From positions 7,006,001 to 7,070,000 of the forward strand of contig NZ_CP083590.1 in NCBI RefSeq assembly GCF_020099395.1: a DNA stretch of 64,000 nucleotides, given 5' to 3'. Numbering within the stretch: position 1 is the stretch's first letter; each line of letters begins with the position of its first letter. This DNA comes from Streptomyces mobaraensis. GTDB taxonomy: Bacteria > Actinomycetota > Actinomycetes > Streptomycetales > Streptomycetaceae. The translations under genes were made by a program, and so were the position numbers. This document shows positions 23,201 to 43,300 of the stretch, piece after piece. The notes under the pieces are model-generated. The model was not told the origin of the DNA. It was given only the letters and a program-made list of their open reading frames with translations, and searched no databases.

Positions 23201-26200
23201 CGACGTCCTCGCCCTGGTCACGCGGCAGGTGGCCGTCGTCCTCGGCGCCGCCCCCGGCGCGGTCGACCCGGCGCGGACCTTCAAGCAGCTCGGCTTCGAC
23301 TCCATGGCCGCCACCGAACTGAGCGAACGGCTCGGCGCGGCCACCGGACTCGGACTGACCGCCACCCTCACCTTCGACCACCCGACCCCCCTGGCCGTCG
23401 CCGAGCACCTGCGGACCCTCCTCACCGGCGCACCCGAAAGCGCCGCACCCGAAACCGCCGCCTCCGCGACCGCCCGCCCGGGCGCGGCCGACGCCGACGA
23501 CGACCCCGTCGTCATCGTCGCCATGAGCTGCCGCTACCCCGGCGGCGGAGACTCGCCCGAGGATCTGTGGCGGCTGGTCTCCGAACGCGCCGACGCCATC
23601 GGGGATTTCCCCGGTGACCGCGGCTGGGACCTGGAGCGGCTGTTCCACGCCGACGGCGAGCGCTCCGGCACCAGCCACACCCGCCAGGGCGGATTCCTCT
23701 ACGGCGCGGCCGACTTCGACGCCGAGTTCTTCGGCATCAGCCCGCGCGAGGCACTGGCCGTCGACCCGCAGCAGCGGCTGCTCCTCGAGTGCGCCTGGGA
23801 GGCGTTCGAGCGGGCCGGCTACGACCCGCACCTGCTCAAGGGCAGTCCCACCGGCGTCTTCGTCGGCATGACGGGCCAGGACTACGGCCCCCGGCTGCAC
23901 GAACCCGCGCAGTCGACCGACGGTTACCTGCTGACGGGCAGCACACCCAGCGTGGCCTCGGGCCGGGTGTCGTTCACGTTCGGGCTGGAGGGCCCCGCCC
24001 TCACGGTGGACACCGCGTGCTCGTCCTCCCTCGTCGCGCTCCACCTGGCGGCCCAGGCGCTGCGGCGCGGCGAGTGCGACCTGGCCCTGGCCGGGGGCGC
24101 CACGGTCCTCGCCACACCGGGCATGTTCACCGAGTTCTCCCGGCAGCGCGGACTGGCCCCCGACGGCCGCTGCAAACCCTTCGCGAACGCCGCCGACGGC
24201 ACCGGCTGGGCCGAGGGCGTCGGCCTCGTCCTCCTGGAGCGCCTCTCGGACGCACGCCGCCGGGGGCACCGGGTCCTCGCGGTGGTCAAGGGGTCCGCCG
24301 TCAACCAGGACGGCGCGAGCAACGGCCTCACCGCCCCCAACGGCCCCTCCCAGCAGCGCGTCATCCGCGCCGCCCTCGCCGCCGCGCGCCTGGAGGCGAC
24401 CGAGGTGGACGTGGTCGAGGCACACGGCACCGGGACCACCCTGGGCGACCCGATCGAGGCCCAGGCCCTCATCGCCACCTACGGCCGCGGACGCTCCGCC
24501 GACCACCCGCTGTGGCTGGGATCGGTGAAGTCGAACATCGGTCACACCCAGGCCGCCGCCGGCGTCGCCGGCGTGATCAAGATGGTGATGGCGCTCCGCC
24601 ACGAGCTGCTCCCCGCCACCCTGCATGTGGACGAACCGAGCCGGCACGTCGACTGGTCGCCGGGCACCGTGCGGCTGCTCACCGAGCCCGTCGCCTGGTC
24701 GCGCGGCGAACGCCCGCGCCGGGCCGGGATCTCCTCCTTCGGCATCTCCGGGACCAACGCCCACCTCGTCCTGGAGGAAGCGCCCCACGAGGAGGCTTCA
24801 TACGAGGAAGCGGTCGGGCGGGTGGCGGACGGCGCCGCGGTGGTCCCGTGGGTGCTCTCCGGGCGGACGGCCGACGCCCTGCGCGCACAGGCACGCCGGC
24901 TCGGCTCCTTCGTGACGGCAGCACCGTCCGTGACGGCCGCGGACGTGGGCTGGGCACTCGCCTCGACACGGTCGGCGTTCGAGCACCGTGCCGTGGTGGT
25001 GGGGAAGGACCGCGAGGACCTGCTGGAACAGGTCGGCGCGCTCGCCTCCGGCGACACCCCGGCAGGGACGCCGACGGGAGCCGTCGGCCCCGGCCCGGTG
25101 CTGGTGTTCCCGGGGCAGGGGTCGCAGTGGGTCGGGATGGGGGCTCGGCTGCTTGATGAGTCGCCGGTGTTCGCGGCTCGGATTGCCGAGTGTGAGCGGG
25201 CGTTGTCTCCGTATGTCGACTGGTCGCTGACGGAGGTGTTGCGCGGGAACGACGATGCGTTGTCGCGGGTGGAGGTGGTGCAGCCGGTTCTGTGGGCGGT
25301 GATGGTTTCCCTCGCCGCCGTCTGGGCCGAGTACGGGGTCAAGCCCGCTGCCGTGATCGGTCATTCACAAGGTGAGATGGCCGCGGCGGTGGTGGCCGGT
25401 GCGTTGTCGTTGGAGGATGCGGCGCGGATCGTCGCCGTGCGCAGTGATGCGTTGAGGCGGTTGGCCGGTCGGGGTGCGATGGCTTCCCTCGGTGTGGGCC
25501 GGGAGATTGCCGAAGAGCTGATCGACGGGCATGCGGGAGTCGGCGTCGCCGCCGTGAACGGGCCTTCGTCGACGGTGGTTTCGGGTCCGCCGGAGCAGGT
25601 GGCGGCCGTGGTCGCGGAAGCCGAGGCGCAAGGCCATCGCGCCCGCCTGATCGATGTGGATTACGCCTCGCACGGTCCACAGGTGGACGAGATCGCGGAT
25701 CTGCTGGCCGACCGCCTGAGCGGTGTCGAGCCCCTCGCCACGGACATCGCGTTCTATTCCACGGTCACCGCAGGCCGGATCGACACCGCCGACCTCACCT
25801 CCGACTACTGGATCACGAACCTGCGGCAGCGGGTCCGCTTCGCCGAGACGGTCGAGGCGTTGCTGGCGGACGGATACCGCGTCTTCATCGAGGCCAGCCC
25901 GCACCCCGTACTGACCCTCGGCCTCCAGGAGACCTTCGAGGCGGCCGAGGCGGACGCCGTGACCGTGCCCACGCTGCGACGTGACGACGGCGGCCTCGCC
26001 CGCCTGGCCCGGTCGCTGGGTGACGCCTTCGGCGCGGGCTGCGCCGTCCGGTGGACGAAGTGGTTCGCGGCCTCCGGCAGGCCCGCGCTCGACCTGCCCA
26101 CGTACCCCTTCCAGCGTCGGCGCTACTGGCTGGAGGCGCCCGCAGGCGGTCAGGATGCCGCCGCCCTCGGCCTGTCGCCGGCCGGGCATCCGCTGCTGGG

Positions 26201-27752
26201 TGCCGCCACCGAACTCGCCGACGGCGGTGTGCGCCTGCTCACCGGGCGCATCGGCAGGCACAGCCACCCGTGGCTCGCCCAGCACACCCTCTTCGGCACG
26301 GCTCTCGTGCCCGCCTCGGTCCTCACCGAGTGGGCTTTGCGCGCCGCCGACGAGGCCGGATGCGCGGGCGTCGAAGAGCTCACGTTCGAGACGCCGCTCG
26401 TACTGCCCGAGACCGGGGGCGTGCGGGTGCAGATCGCCGTGGGCCCGGCCGACGAGCGGGACGGGCAGCGCGACATCCACATCCACGCCCGCCCAGACGA
26501 AGCCGCGGACCCCACCGGAAACACGGGCTGGACCTGCCACGCCAGCGGCCGACTGGCCGCCGAGGCGGCCGAACCGCCGGTCGCGACGGAGGGCGCGTGG
26601 CCGCCCCCCGGCGCCGTACCCTTCGACCTGGACGGCTTCTACGAGGGCGCCGCCGCGTCCGGCGTCGGCTACGGACCCGCCTTCCGGGGCGTGCGCGCGA
26701 TGTGGCGTCGTGGCGACGACCTGTACGCCGAGGTGACACTCCCTCAGGACAGCAGCGGCGCAGACGAGTTCGGTATCCATCCCGCCCTCCTCGATGCCGT
26801 GCTGCACCCCGCTGTGCTCGCCGAACCGGCCGAGGCGGACCACGTGTGGCTGCCCTTCACCCTGACCGGGGTCTCCCTGTGGGCCTCCGGCGCCACCTCC
26901 GCGCGCGTCCGTCTCACCCCTCTCGACGGGCGGGATGACGCGCAGCCGGGGCGGGCCTGGCAGGTCCGGGTCAGCGACCTCGCCGGGGCCGACGTGCTCA
27001 CCTGCGAGGCCCTCGTCCTGGTGACGGCAACGGCCGAGCGGCTGCGGGCCGCCGAAGAGGCCGCCGCACCGACGGCGTCGACGGGCCCCCGCACCGTCCC
27101 GCACGCCCCGGCCCGGCGCTCGGCCGCCAACCACCGCCCTCCCACGGACTGGGCCGGCCGCCTGGCCCCCCTGTCCGCCGCCGAACAGCTCGGAGTGCTC
27201 ATCGACTCCGTCCGCGCCCACGCCGCCGCGGTCCTCGGCCGTACCGACCCGGACGCGCTGCGCGGCGACGCCACGTTCAAACAACTGGGTCTGGACTCGC
27301 TCACCGCCGTCGAGCTGCGCAACCGGCTCGTCGCGGACACCGGTCTGCGTCTGCCCACCGCCCTCGTCTTCCGCTACCCGACCCCCGCGGCCATCGCCGG
27401 CCACCTGCGCGAACGGCTGACCGCCCAGGAAGGTGCGGCCGGAAACGAGGCGCCGGCCGGGGCGCGGTCCGGGCCGCTCACCACCGACACCGTCCTGAGC
27501 GGCCTGACCCGCATGGAGAACGACCTGACCGCGATCGCCACCCGCCTGCCCCACGGGGACGCGGGGGAGATCACCACCCGGCTCGAGGCGCTGCTGGCCC
27601 GGTGGAAGTCCACGAACGCCGCGGCGGACGGCGACAGCGCCGCCCACCGGCTCAAGGCCGCGTCCGCCGATCAGATCTTCGACTTCATCGACAACGAGCT
27701 GGGCGTCTCGCGCGACACCGCGCCCGCGAACCCCACTCCGAAGGCCGGGTGA
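20217..27752 (+). CDS. Modular PKS 1: KSQ loading module + module 1 (DH but no KR)
   Basis: 2511 residues from ATG 20217 (GTG 20214 and GTG 20175 also possible). Loading: KSQ, with Gln175 replacing the active Cys (VDTAQSSSL); AT with GHSVG (Ser688) and HAFH (788), hence malonyl; ACP Ser1029. This gives an acetyl starter by decarboxylation. Module 1: KS Cys1268, HGTGT and KSNIGHTQ intact; AT with GHSQG (Ser1717) and YASH (1816), hence methylmalonyl; DH with His2023 (HxxxGxxxxP) and Asp2193 ([11 protein letters not shown]); then ACP Ser2361 directly. No NADPH-binding KR sequence exists between DH and ACP, so the DH has no substrate and a beta-ketone should pass on. The C-terminal 90 residues are a docking domain ending [13 protein letters not shown]. 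Two short imperfect repeats lie in the loading linkers (63-bp period near 21571; a 30-bp one near 23118). Confidence 0.93.
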   Translation: MATSPTGPGARPEPVAVVGMACRLPGASDPAAFWRLLSEGRDAVRPTPPARRRADSGLTGPGGYLDRVDGFDADFFRVSPREAVAMDPQQRLLLELSWEAFEDAGIRPPDLARSRTGVFVGAIWDDYTHVLRRQAHRHQAVTRHTMTGVHRSILANRISYTHHLTGPSLTVDTAQSSSLVALHLACESLRNGESELALAGGVNLICSPESTELAAARFGGLSATGRCHTFDARADGFVRGEGGGLVVLKPLAAARRDGDTVYCVIRGSAVNSDGATDGLTLPSGRAQQDVVRLACQDAGVTPHQVQYVELHGTGTPVGDPIEAAALGAVLGMDGARTTPLAVGSVKTNVGHLEAAAGITGFIKTALSIHHRKLPPSLNFDAPNPAIPLTGLGLVVQRRLGDWPRPERPLIAGVSSFGMGGTNGHVVLAAAPDEERGAGRAAAAKPSAEPTPAPGESAAVSVAMTPVSAETTRAPGESAAASVGSTPVPTESTPASVAAPAGPAASVPVAWPVSAHSVAALRAQATRLRDHLAARSAPDPAAVAHALVTRRTALTHRAVLLGGGTGELLTALDALAEGADTASVVTGEAVTEGGTAFLFSGQGAQRLGMGRALYDAFPVFADALDEAFAALDAHLDRPLRDIVFGDGPEPGTLLDRTEYTQPALFAIETSLYRLVSSFGLRAGHLLGHSVGEIAAAHVAGALSLPDASALVATRGRLMQAVRADGAMAAWQASADEAAELLAGYEERVTLAAVNGPHSVVVSGDRDTVGELTAAWRRRGRKTSHLKVSHAFHSPHMDPALDELRTVAAGLTFHEPAIPIVSNVTGRPVTAADLSRPDYWAEHARRPVQFLSGVHHLCEQGVATFVELGPDAPLSAMARECFPATGAPGRPRPAAIAVCRRGRAETGTLLTALAQAYVRGADVDCTAGQAAAGHGGRVSLPTYAFQRERHWPDTDSAATPAAPRETPARHEEPTPASARHEEPTPTEPAGPAALPETDVLALVTRQVAVVLGAAPGAVDPARTFKQLGFDSMAATELSERLGAATGLGLTATLTFDHPTPLAVAEHLRTLLTGAPESAAPETAASATARPGAADADDDPVVIVAMSCRYPGGGDSPEDLWRLVSERADAIGDFPGDRGWDLERLFHADGERSGTSHTRQGGFLYGAADFDAEFFGISPREALAVDPQQRLLLECAWEAFERAGYDPHLLKGSPTGVFVGMTGQDYGPRLHEPAQSTDGYLLTGSTPSVASGRVSFTFGLEGPALTVDTACSSSLVALHLAAQALRRGECDLALAGGATVLATPGMFTEFSRQRGLAPDGRCKPFANAADGTGWAEGVGLVLLERLSDARRRGHRVLAVVKGSAVNQDGASNGLTAPNGPSQQRVIRAALAAARLEATEVDVVEAHGTGTTLGDPIEAQALIATYGRGRSADHPLWLGSVKSNIGHTQAAAGVAGVIKMVMALRHELLPATLHVDEPSRHVDWSPGTVRLLTEPVAWSRGERPRRAGISSFGISGTNAHLVLEEAPHEEASYEEAVGRVADGAAVVPWVLSGRTADALRAQARRLGSFVTAAPSVTAADVGWALASTRSAFEHRAVVVGKDREDLLEQVGALASGDTPAGTPTGAVGPGPVLVFPGQGSQWVGMGARLLDESPVFAARIAECERALSPYVDWSLTEVLRGNDDALSRVEVVQPVLWAVMVSLAAVWAEYGVKPAAVIGHSQGEMAAAVVAGALSLEDAARIVAVRSDALRRLAGRGAMASLGVGREIAEELIDGHAGVGVAAVNGPSSTVVSGPPEQVAAVVAEAEAQGHRARLIDVDYASHGPQVDEIADLLADRLSGVEPLATDIAFYSTVTAGRIDTADLTSDYWITNLRQRVRFAETVEALLADGYRVFIEASPHPVLTLGLQETFEAAEADAVTVPTLRRDDGGLARLARSLGDAFGAGCAVRWTKWFAASGRPALDLPTYPFQRRRYWLEAPAGGQDAAALGLSPAGHPLLGAATELADGGVRLLTGRIGRHSHPWLAQHTLFGTALVPASVLTEWALRAADEAGCAGVEELTFETPLVLPETGGVRVQIAVGPADERDGQRDIHIHARPDEAADPTGNTGWTCHASGRLAAEAAEPPVATEGAWPPPGAVPFDLDGFYEGAAASGVGYGPAFRGVRAMWRRGDDLYAEVTLPQDSSGADEFGIHPALLDAVLHPAVLAEPAEADHVWLPFTLTGVSLWASGATSARVRLTPLDGRDDAQPGRAWQVRVSDLAGADVLTCEALVLVTATAERLRAAEEAAAPTASTGPRTVPHAPARRSAANHRPPTDWAGRLAPLSAAEQLGVLIDSVRAHAAAVLGRTDPDALRGDATFKQLGLDSLTAVELRNRLVADTGLRLPTALVFRYPTPAAIAGHLRERLTAQEGAAGNEAPAGARSGPLTTDTVLSGLTRMENDLTAIATRLPHGDAGEITTRLEALLARWKSTNAAADGDSAAHRLKAASADQIFDFIDNELGVSRDTAPANPTPKAG
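25090..25890 (+). repeat. Methylmalonyl-AT homologous block, copy 1 (module 1)
   Basis: One of five nearly identical AT-coding stretches in the window; see copies in modules 2, 4, 5 and 7. Codons here use third-position T more often than flanking DNA. Confidence 0.8.
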
Positions 27753-27758
27753 CCCCAC

Positions 27759-34280
<6,522 letters not shown>

Positions 34281-34332
34281 GGCGAGTGCACGCCGCACAC
34301 CTCGCGACCACCGGCGGGGAGACAGAGCGCAC

Positions 34333-37300
34333 ATGGTGAGCCAAGAGAAACTGGTCGACTACCTCAAGCGCGTCTCCGCGGACCTGCACGCCACCCGGCA
34401 GCGGCTGCGCGAGGCGGAGGAGCGCGACCGGGAACCGGTCGCCGTCGTCCAGATGGCCTGCCGCTACCCCGGCGGCGTCCGCACCCCCGAGGAACTGTGG
34501 GACCTGGTCGCCGCGGGCGGCCACGGCCTGGGCGCCTTCCCCGGCAACCGGGGCTGGGACCTGGACCGGCTGTTCCACCCCGACCCCGACCACCCGGGCA
34601 CCACCTACGCGAGCGAGGGCGGCTTCCTCCACGACGCCGACCTGTTCGACCCGGAGTTCTTCGGCATCAGCCCCCGCGAGGCCCAGGTCCTCGACCCCCA
34701 GCAGCGGCTCCTCCTGGAGTGCGCCTGGGAGGCCCTCGAACGCGCCGGCATCGACCCGCGGTCGCTGGAGGGCAGCCGCACCGGCGTCTACGCGGGCGCG
34801 GCCCTGCCCGGCTTCGGCACCCCGCACATCGACCCCGAGGCCGAGGGGCACCTCGTCACCGGCAACGCGCCCAGTGTGCTCTCCGGCCGCCTCGCTTACA
34901 CCTTCGGCCTGGAGGGCCCGGCGGTCACGGTCGACACGGCCTGCTCGTCGTCCCTGGTCGCCGTGCACCTGGCCGCCCACGCGCTGCGCCGCCGCGAGTG
35001 CGACCTGGCCCTCGCGGGCGGCGTCACGGTGATGACCACCCCGTACGTCTTCACCGAGTTCTCACGGCAGCGCGGCCTCGCCGCCGACGGGCGGTGCAAG
35101 CCCTTCGCGGCCGCCGCCGACGGCACCGCCTTCTCCGAGGGCGCCGGCCTGCTGGTGCTCGAACGCCTCTCCGACGCCCGCCGCAACGGGCACGAGGTGC
35201 TGGCGGTCATCCGCGGCTCGGCCGTCAACCAGGACGGCGCCAGCAACGGCCTGACCGCCCCCAACGGCCCCTCCCAGCAGCGCGTCATCCGCGCCGCCCT
35301 CGCCGGGGCCCGGCTCTCGCCCGCCGAGGTCGACGCGGTCGAGGCACACGGCACCGGGACGAAGCTCGGTGACCCGATCGAGGCGCAGGCACTCCTCGCG
35401 ACGTACGGTCAGGAACGCCACGAGGAACGGCCGTTGTGGCTCGGCTCGGTGAAGTCCAACATCGGCCACACCCAGGGCGCGGCCGGAGCGGCCGGTCTCA
35501 TCAAGATGATCCTGGCGCTGCGCCACCAGACGCTGCCGCCCACCCTGAACGTCGACCGGCCGACCCCGCACGCCGACTGGGAGTCCGGCGGGGTGCGCCT
35601 CCTCACCGAGCCGGTCGCCTGGCCGCGCGGGGAGCGGATCCGCCGGGCGGGCGTCTCGTCGTTCGGCATCTCGGGCACGAACGCGCACCTGATCCTGGAG
35701 GAGCCGCCGGCGGACGACACCGGGGAGACCGAAGGCGAGCCGGCCGCGGGTGCTCCCGCCGCCGCGACCGCCCGGGACGCCCGCCCGCCGCTGCCCTGGC
35801 TCCTCTCCGCCCGCACCGCCCCCGCCCTGCGCGCCCAGGCCGACGCCCTCGCCGGGCACCTCGCCGGCCACGAGGACGCCTCCCCGGCCGACGTCGGCGG
35901 CACCCTGCTGCGCCGCTCCCTCTTCGAACACCGCGCCGTGGTGCTCGGCGCGGACCGGGCCGAGCGCGCCGGAGCCCTGGCCGCGCTGGCCACCGGCCGC
36001 ACCCACCTGGCCCTCGTCACCGGCACCGGCCCGGCCCGCACCGGAGACACCGCCTTCCTCTTCACCGGGCAGGGCAGCCAGCGCCCGGGCATGGGCGCCG
36101 GCCTCCACCGCGCCTCCGGCGTGTTCGCCGAGGCCCTGGACGAGGTCTGCGCCCACCTGGACCCGCTGCTCGAACAGCCGCTGCGCGACACCCTGTTCGC
36201 CGAGCCGGGCACCGAGCAGGCCGCCTCCCTCCACCGCACCGGCGTCACCCAGGCCGCCCTGTTCGCCCTCGAAACGGCGCTGTACCGGCTGGTCACCTCC
36301 CTCGGCGTCACCCCGAGCCACCTGACCGGCCACTCGGTCGGCGAGATCACCGCCGCGCACGCGGCCGGAGTGCTCTCCCTCCCGGACGCCTGCGCGCTGG
36401 TCGCCGCCCGGGGCCGGCTGATGCAGGCCCTCCCCGCGGGCGGCGCGATGCTCGCCGTCCAGGCGGCCGAGACCGACGTCCTCCCGCTGCTCGCGGGCCG
36501 CGAGGACCACCTCTCGCTCGCCGCCGTCAACGGCCCCACCGCCGTCGTCGTGTCCGGCGCCGAGCGGGCCGTCGCCGAACTCGAAGAGACCCTGCGCGGA
36601 CGCGGGCACAAGACCAAGCGCCTCAACGTCAGCCACGCCTTCCACTCGCCCCTGATCGAGCCGATGCTGGACGAGTTCCGGCGCGTCGCGGAAGGACTCA
36701 CCTTCCACGCGCCGGAGATCCCCGTCGTCTCCAACCTCACCGGCGAGCTCGCCGGACCCGAACTCCTCACCGACGCCGACTACTGGGTGCGTCACGTCCG
36801 GCAGCCGGTGCGCTTCCACGACGGACTGCGCACGCTCCACTCCCAAGGGGTCGTGCGCTACCTGGAGTTGGGTCCCGACCCGGTCCTCGCCGCCATGGTC
36901 CAGGACTGCGTCCCGGCCCCCGCGACGCCCGACGCGGAGCCCCGGCCCGTCGTCGCCGCCACCCTCCGCTCCGGCCACGACGAGGACCGCACCCTGCTGA
37001 CGGCCCTCGCCACGCTCCACGTCGACGGGCAGCCGGTCGACTTCGGCCCCCTCTTCCCCGACCGCACAGCCCAACTGCCCCTGCCCACCTACCGCTTCCA
37101 GCGCCGCCGCTACTGGCGCCCCACCCCGGACGCCGCCGCCCCGGCCCGCGCCGCCGACCTCGCCGAGACCGGCCACCCCCTGCTGCCCGCCGTCATCCGG
37201 CAGGCCGACGGCGGCCTGCTCCTCGCCGGGCGCCTCTCCCTGCGCACCCACCCCTGGCTCGCCGACCACGCCATCGCCGGGAGCGTCCCGCTGCCCGGCA

Positions 37301-40300
37301 CCGCCTTCGTCGAACTCGCCCTGCTCGCCGGGCGCCACGTCGGCTGCGACACGGTCGAAGACCTGACGCTGGAAACCCCACTGCTGCTCGACGACACCGG
37401 CACCGTCAGCGTCCAGCTCGCCGTCGGCGCCCCGGACACCTCCGGCCGCCGCACCCTGACCGTCCACGCCCGCCCCGCCGACGACGCCGGGGACCTCGAC
37501 ACGGACCCGGACGGCACCCACGGCTGGCGCCGCCACGCCACCGGCGCGCTGGCCGCGGCGGAGACCGGTGCGCCGACGGCGGTCGAGACCGGCGAGCCGG
37601 TCACGGCTGGGAACGGTGCCCTGACGGCGGGCGGGACGGGCACGTCGGCCACGGCCGAGACGGGCACCCTGACCACGGCCGAGGCCGGCGCCTCGCCCGC
37701 CACCGACACCGCACCCTGGCCGCCCGCCGACGCCACCCCCCTCGACGTCGACGCGCTGTACGCCCGCCTCGACGAGCAGGGCTACAGCTACGGGCCCGCC
37801 TTCCGCGCCGTCCGCGCCGCCTGGCGGCACGGCGACGACCTGTACGCCGACGTCCGCCTGGACGACGAACAGCTGGCCGACGCCGCACAGTTCACGCTCC
37901 ACCCCGCGCTTCTGGACGCCGCCCTGCACGCCGTCGACGAGCTCTACGGCACCGGCGACGACACCTCACCGGTGCGCCTCCCGTTCTCCTTCGGCCGGGT
38001 ACGCCACCACGCCACCGGCGCGACCCGGCTGCGGGTCCGCCTCAGCGGCCAGGGCGACGACCGGCTGAAGCTGACCCTCACCGACCCCGACGGCGCGCTC
38101 GTCGCCACCGTCGACTCGCTCCGGCTGCGGCTGATCCCCGCCGACCGCTGGCGCTCCGCCCGGCCCGCCGGGACACCCCTGCACCACATGGCGTGGCAGC
38201 CGCTCACGCTGCCGGCCGACGAGCCGGCCACCGGCACCTGGGCCGTGCTCGGCGCCGAGGCGACGGATCTCGGAGTCCAGGAGACGGACCTCCTCCCCGG
38301 CACGCCCTACGAGAACCTCGCCGCGCTGGCGGCGGCCGTCGCGGAGGGCGCCCCCGTCCCCGACCTCGTCCTCGCCCCCGTCCCGCCCACCGCCCCCGGC
38401 GACATCCCCGCCCGGACGCACGCCCACGCGCACGCCACCCTGAACCTGCTGCGTGACTGGCTCGCCGCGGACGCCCTCGCCCCGGCCCGGCTCGTCATCC
38501 TCACCACGGGCGCGGTCGCCGCCCACCCCGACGACGCCCCTGCCGACCTGGTCACCGCCCCCCTGTGGGGCCTGGTCCGCGCGGCCCAGGCCGAACAGCC
38601 GGGCAGGATCCTGCTGTTGGACATCGACCATGACGCCGCCACCCACCGAGCCCTGCCCGTCGCCGTGACGGCCGCGACATCCCAGGACGAGACGGAAGTG
38701 GCCCTGCGCGCGGGCACCGCCCTGGTGCCGCGCCTCGCCGTGACGAACCCCGGCACGGGCAGCGGCCCGCAGCCGGAGGGCGATGCCGCCACGGAGAGCG
38801 CCCCGCACGCCGACGGCACCCGGCCGGACCCCGCCGTACGGCGACGCCTCGACCCGGAGGGCACCGTCCTCGTCACCGGCGGCACCGGCGGCCTCGGCCG
38901 GGCCACCGCCCGCCACCTGGCCACCGCACACGGAGCCCGCCACCTGCTGCTCGTCAGCCGGCGCGGCGAGACCGCCGAGGGACTCGCGGACCTGCGGAGC
39001 GAACTGACCGCCCAAGGCGTCGACGTCCGCGTCGCGGCCTGCGACATCACCGACCCCGACGCGCTGACCCGGCTCCTGGACGGCATCCCCGCGGACCACC
39101 CGCTGACCGCCGTCGTCCACACCGCGGGCGTCATCGACGACACCCTCGTCACCGCGATGACCCCCGGGCAGCTCGACGCCGTGCTGGCCCCCAAGGTCGA
39201 CGCGGCCTGGCGCCTCCACGAACTGACCCGGGACCTGGACCTCGCCGCGTTCGTCCTCTTCTCCTCCGGCGCCTCCGTCCTGGGCAACGGCGGCCAGGCC
39301 AACTACGCCGCCGCCAACGCCTTTCTCAACGCCCTGGCCGCACACCGCCGCGCCCACGGCCTCGCCGCCACCTCCATGGCCTGGGGGCTGTGGGAGTCCG
39401 CGAGCGGCGGCATGGCCGCACGGCTCGCCGACACCGACCGCGCCCGCATCCGCCGCACCGGCGTGGCCGCGCTCACCGACGAACAGGCCCTCGCCCTCTT
39501 CGACGCGGCCCTGAACGGCCCGCACCCCACCGTCCTCGCCACCCGCTTCGACCGGTCCGTCCTGCACGGCCTGGCCGCCGCCCACACCCTGCCCGCCGCC
39601 CTGCGCGGTCTCGTCCGCGCTCCCCGGCCCCGGGCCGCCGCAGCCGCCACCGGCGAAGCAACCGAGCCGACCTCATGGAGCGCCCGCCTGGCCGCGCTCT
39701 CCTCCGCCGACCGCGACCGCGCCCTCGGCGACCTGATCCGCGAGCAGATCGCTACCGTCCTGGCCCATCCCTCACCCCAGACCCTCGAACTCGGCCGCGC
39801 CTTCAATGAGTTGGGATTCGACTCACTGACCGCCCTGGAACTCCGCAACCGCCTCTCCACGGCCACCGGCATCCGGCTCCCCGCCACCCTGATCTTCGAC
39901 TATCCCACCCCCGACGCCCTCGTCCGCCATCTGCGCACCCACCTGTCCGACAGCGCCCCCGCCACCCCCCAGCCGGCGGTACGCCGCACCGCCACCGACG
40001 ACGAGCCCATCGCCATCATCGGCATGGCCTGCCGCTACCCCGGCGGCGTCACCTCCCCCGAGGAGCTCTGGCAGCTCGTCGCCACCGGCACGGACGCCAT
40101 CGGCCCCTTCCCCGAGGACCGGGGCTGGAACGTGACCGGCCTCCACGACCCCGACCCGGACCGGGTCGGCCACAGCTACGCCCGGGAAGGCGGATTCCTC
40201 TACGACGCGGCCCGGTTCGACGCGGGCTTCTTCGGCATCAGCCCGCGCGAGGCCGCCGCCACCGACCCCCAGCAACGACTGCTCCTCGAATGCGCCTGGC

Positions 40301-43300
40301 ACGCCTTCGAAGACGCCGGCATCGACCCCGCCACCGTGCGCGGCACCCCGTGCGGCGTCATCACCGGGATCATGTACGACGACTACGGGTCCCGCTTCCT
40401 CGACCGCAAACCGGACGGTTACGAGGGCCGCATCATGACCGGCAGCACACCCAGCGTCGCCTCCGGCCGGGTCGCCTACACCTTCGGCCTCGAAGGCCCC
40501 GCCATCACCGTCGACACCGCCTGCTCCTCCTCCCTCGTGGCGATGCACCTCGCGGCCGACGCCCTGCGGCGCGGCGAATGCACTCTCGCCCTGGCCGGCG
40601 GGGCGACCGTGATGGCCACCCCCAACACCTTCGTCGAGTTCTCCCGCCAGCGCGGCCTGGCCCCCGACGGCCGCTGCAAGCCCTTCGCCGCGACGGCGGA
40701 CGGAACCGGCTGGGGCGAGGGCGCGGGCCTCGTCCTCCTGGAGCGCCTGTCGGACGCGCGCCGCAACGGGCACAAGGTCCTTGCCGTTCTGCGGGGTTCG
40801 GCCGTCAACCAGGACGGCGCCAGCAACGGGATGACCGCACCCAACGGCCCCTCACAGGAGCGCGTCATACGCGCCGCCCTGGCCGCGGCGGACCAGAGCC
40901 CCGAACTGATCGACGCGGTCGAGGCCCACGGCACGGGCACCACGCTCGGCGACCCCATCGAGGCCCAGGCCCTCCTGGCGACGTACGGGCAGGAGCGCGA
41001 CGAGGACCGCCCGTTGTGGCTCGGCTCGGTGAAGTCCAACATCGGCCACACCCAGGCCGCCGCCGGCGTCGCCGGTGTGATCAAGATGGTGATGGCGCTC
41101 CGGCACGAGCTGCTGCCCGCCACCCTGCACGTGGACGAACCGACCCCGCACGTCGAATGGTCCTCCGGCGCCGTCCGGCTCCTGACCGAACCGGTTCCGT
41201 GGAAGCGCGGTGAGCGACCGCGCCGGGCCGGCGTGTCCTCCTTCGGTATTTCGGGGACGAACGCGCATGTGATCCTGGAGGAGGCACCGGCGGAGGTCCC
41301 CGACGAGGGCGCGCCGGAGCCCGTTCCGGGCGCGGTGGTGCCGTGGATCGTCTCCGGTCGCACCGCGAACGCCTTGCGGGAGCAGGCCCGGCGGCTGGGT
41401 GCCTTCGCGTCGGAGAGCTCCTCGCTGTTGGACGTGGGTTGGTCGCTGGCGACGTCGCGTGCGGCCTTCGAGCACCGGGCCGTGGTGGTGGGCCGGGACG
41501 TCGGTCAGGCGGTCGCGGGTCTTGAGGCGCTTGCGGCGGGCGAGGTGTCGGCGGATGTGGTGTCCGGGGTGGCCGGCTCTCCCGGTGCGGGTCCGGTGCT
41601 GGTGTTTCCGGGGCAGGGTTCGCAGTGGGTGGGCATGGGTGCCCGACTGCTCGATGAGTCACCGGTGTTCGCGGCTCGGATTGCCGAGTGTGAGCGGGCG
41701 TTGTCTCCGTATGTCGACTGGTCGTTGACGGAGGTGTTGTGCGGGAACGGTGAGGCGCTGTCGCGGGTGGAGGTGGTGCAGCCGGTTCTGTGGGCGGTGA
41801 TGGTTTCTCTCGCCGCCGTGTGGGCCGAGTACGGGGTGAAGCCCGCTGCGGTGATCGGTCACTCCCAGGGGGAGATGGCTGCGGCGGTGGTGGCTGGTGC
41901 GTTGTCGTTGGAGGATGCGGCGCGGGTCGTCGCCGTGCGGAGTGATGCGCTAAGGCGGTTGGCCGGTCGGGGTGCGATGGCTTCCCTCGGCGTGGGCCGG
42001 GAACTTGCCGAAGAGTTCATCGACGGGCATGCGGGGGTCGGCATCGCTGCCGTGAACGGCCCGTCCTCCACGGTGGTTTCGGGTCCGCCGGAGCAGGTGG
42101 CGGCCGTGGTCGCGGAAGCTGAGGCGCAAGGTCATCGCGCCCGCCTGATCGATGTGGATTACGCCTCGCACGGCCCGCAGGTGGATGAGATCGCGGATCT
42201 GCTGGCCGAGCGTCTGGGCGGTGTCGAGCCCTTGGCCACCGACACTGCGTTCTACTCCACGGTCACCGCCGGCCGGATCGACACCGCCACTTTGACCTCC
42301 GGCTACTGGATCACGAACCTGCGGCAGCAGGTCCGTTTCGCCGACACCGTCGAAGCGCTGCTCGCCGACGGTTATCGCGTCTTCATCGAGGCCAGCCCGC
42401 ACCCGGTGCTGAACCTGGGCATGGAGGAGACCATCGAGCAGGCGGACGTCACCGCCACGGTGGTACCCACCCTGCGCCGCGACCACGGCGACGCCGTCCA
42501 GCTCACGCATTCCGTGGCGCGCGCGTTCACGGCCGGCGCGGACGTCGACTGGCGGCGTTTCTTCCCCACCGACCCCGCCCCCCGTACCGTCGACCTGCCC
42601 ACCTACGCCTTCCAGCACGACCACTACTGGCTGGAAGCCCCCTCACGGCTCACCGGTGATCCGGCCGACCTCGGCATGGCCTCCTCCGGCCACCCGTTCC
42701 TCGCCGCCAGTGTGGAACTCGCCGACTCCGACGGTTACTTGCTGACCGGGCGGCTCACCGGCGAGGTGTCCTCCTGGCTCGCGGAACACGTGGTGGGCGG
42801 GGCGGCGCTGGTGCCGGGCGCGGCGCTCGTGGAGTGGGCGCTGCGGGCCGGCGACGAGGCGGGATGCTCCGTGGTGGAGGAGTTGACGCTGCGGGCGCCG
42901 CTCGTCCTGCCCGCGTCGGGCGGCCTGTCCGTCCAGGTGGCCGTGGGTGCCGCCGACGAGCGGGGCCGGCGTGACGTGCGCGTCCACTCCCGCCCGGACC
43001 GGCCGGACTCAGGCGCCTGGGTGTGCCATGCGGTCGGTGTGCTGAGCCCCGAACCGGCGCTACCGTCCGGTGAACTGAAGGGACAGTGGCCCCCGGCCGA
43101 CGCGGAAGTGGTGGACGTCGCGGACTTCTACACGCGGGCAGCGGAGGCCGGATACGGCTACGGCCCGGCGTTCCAGGGGGTACGGGCGCTGTGGCGGCAG
43201 GGTGGTGACCTGCTCGCCGAGGTCGAGCTTCCCGAAAAGGCCGGTGACGCGGGCGCGTTCGGTATTCATCCCGCACTCCTGGACGCCGCCCTGCACCCGC

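Noticed and set aside
20184..24788. Very long minus-strand open frames under the PKS genes (also 25365-29492, 29505-32531, 43060-45423, 60141-63773)
   Set aside because: They mirror the PKS codons and give Gly/Arg/Val-rich or His-rich products with no family motifs; shadow frames caused by GC bias.
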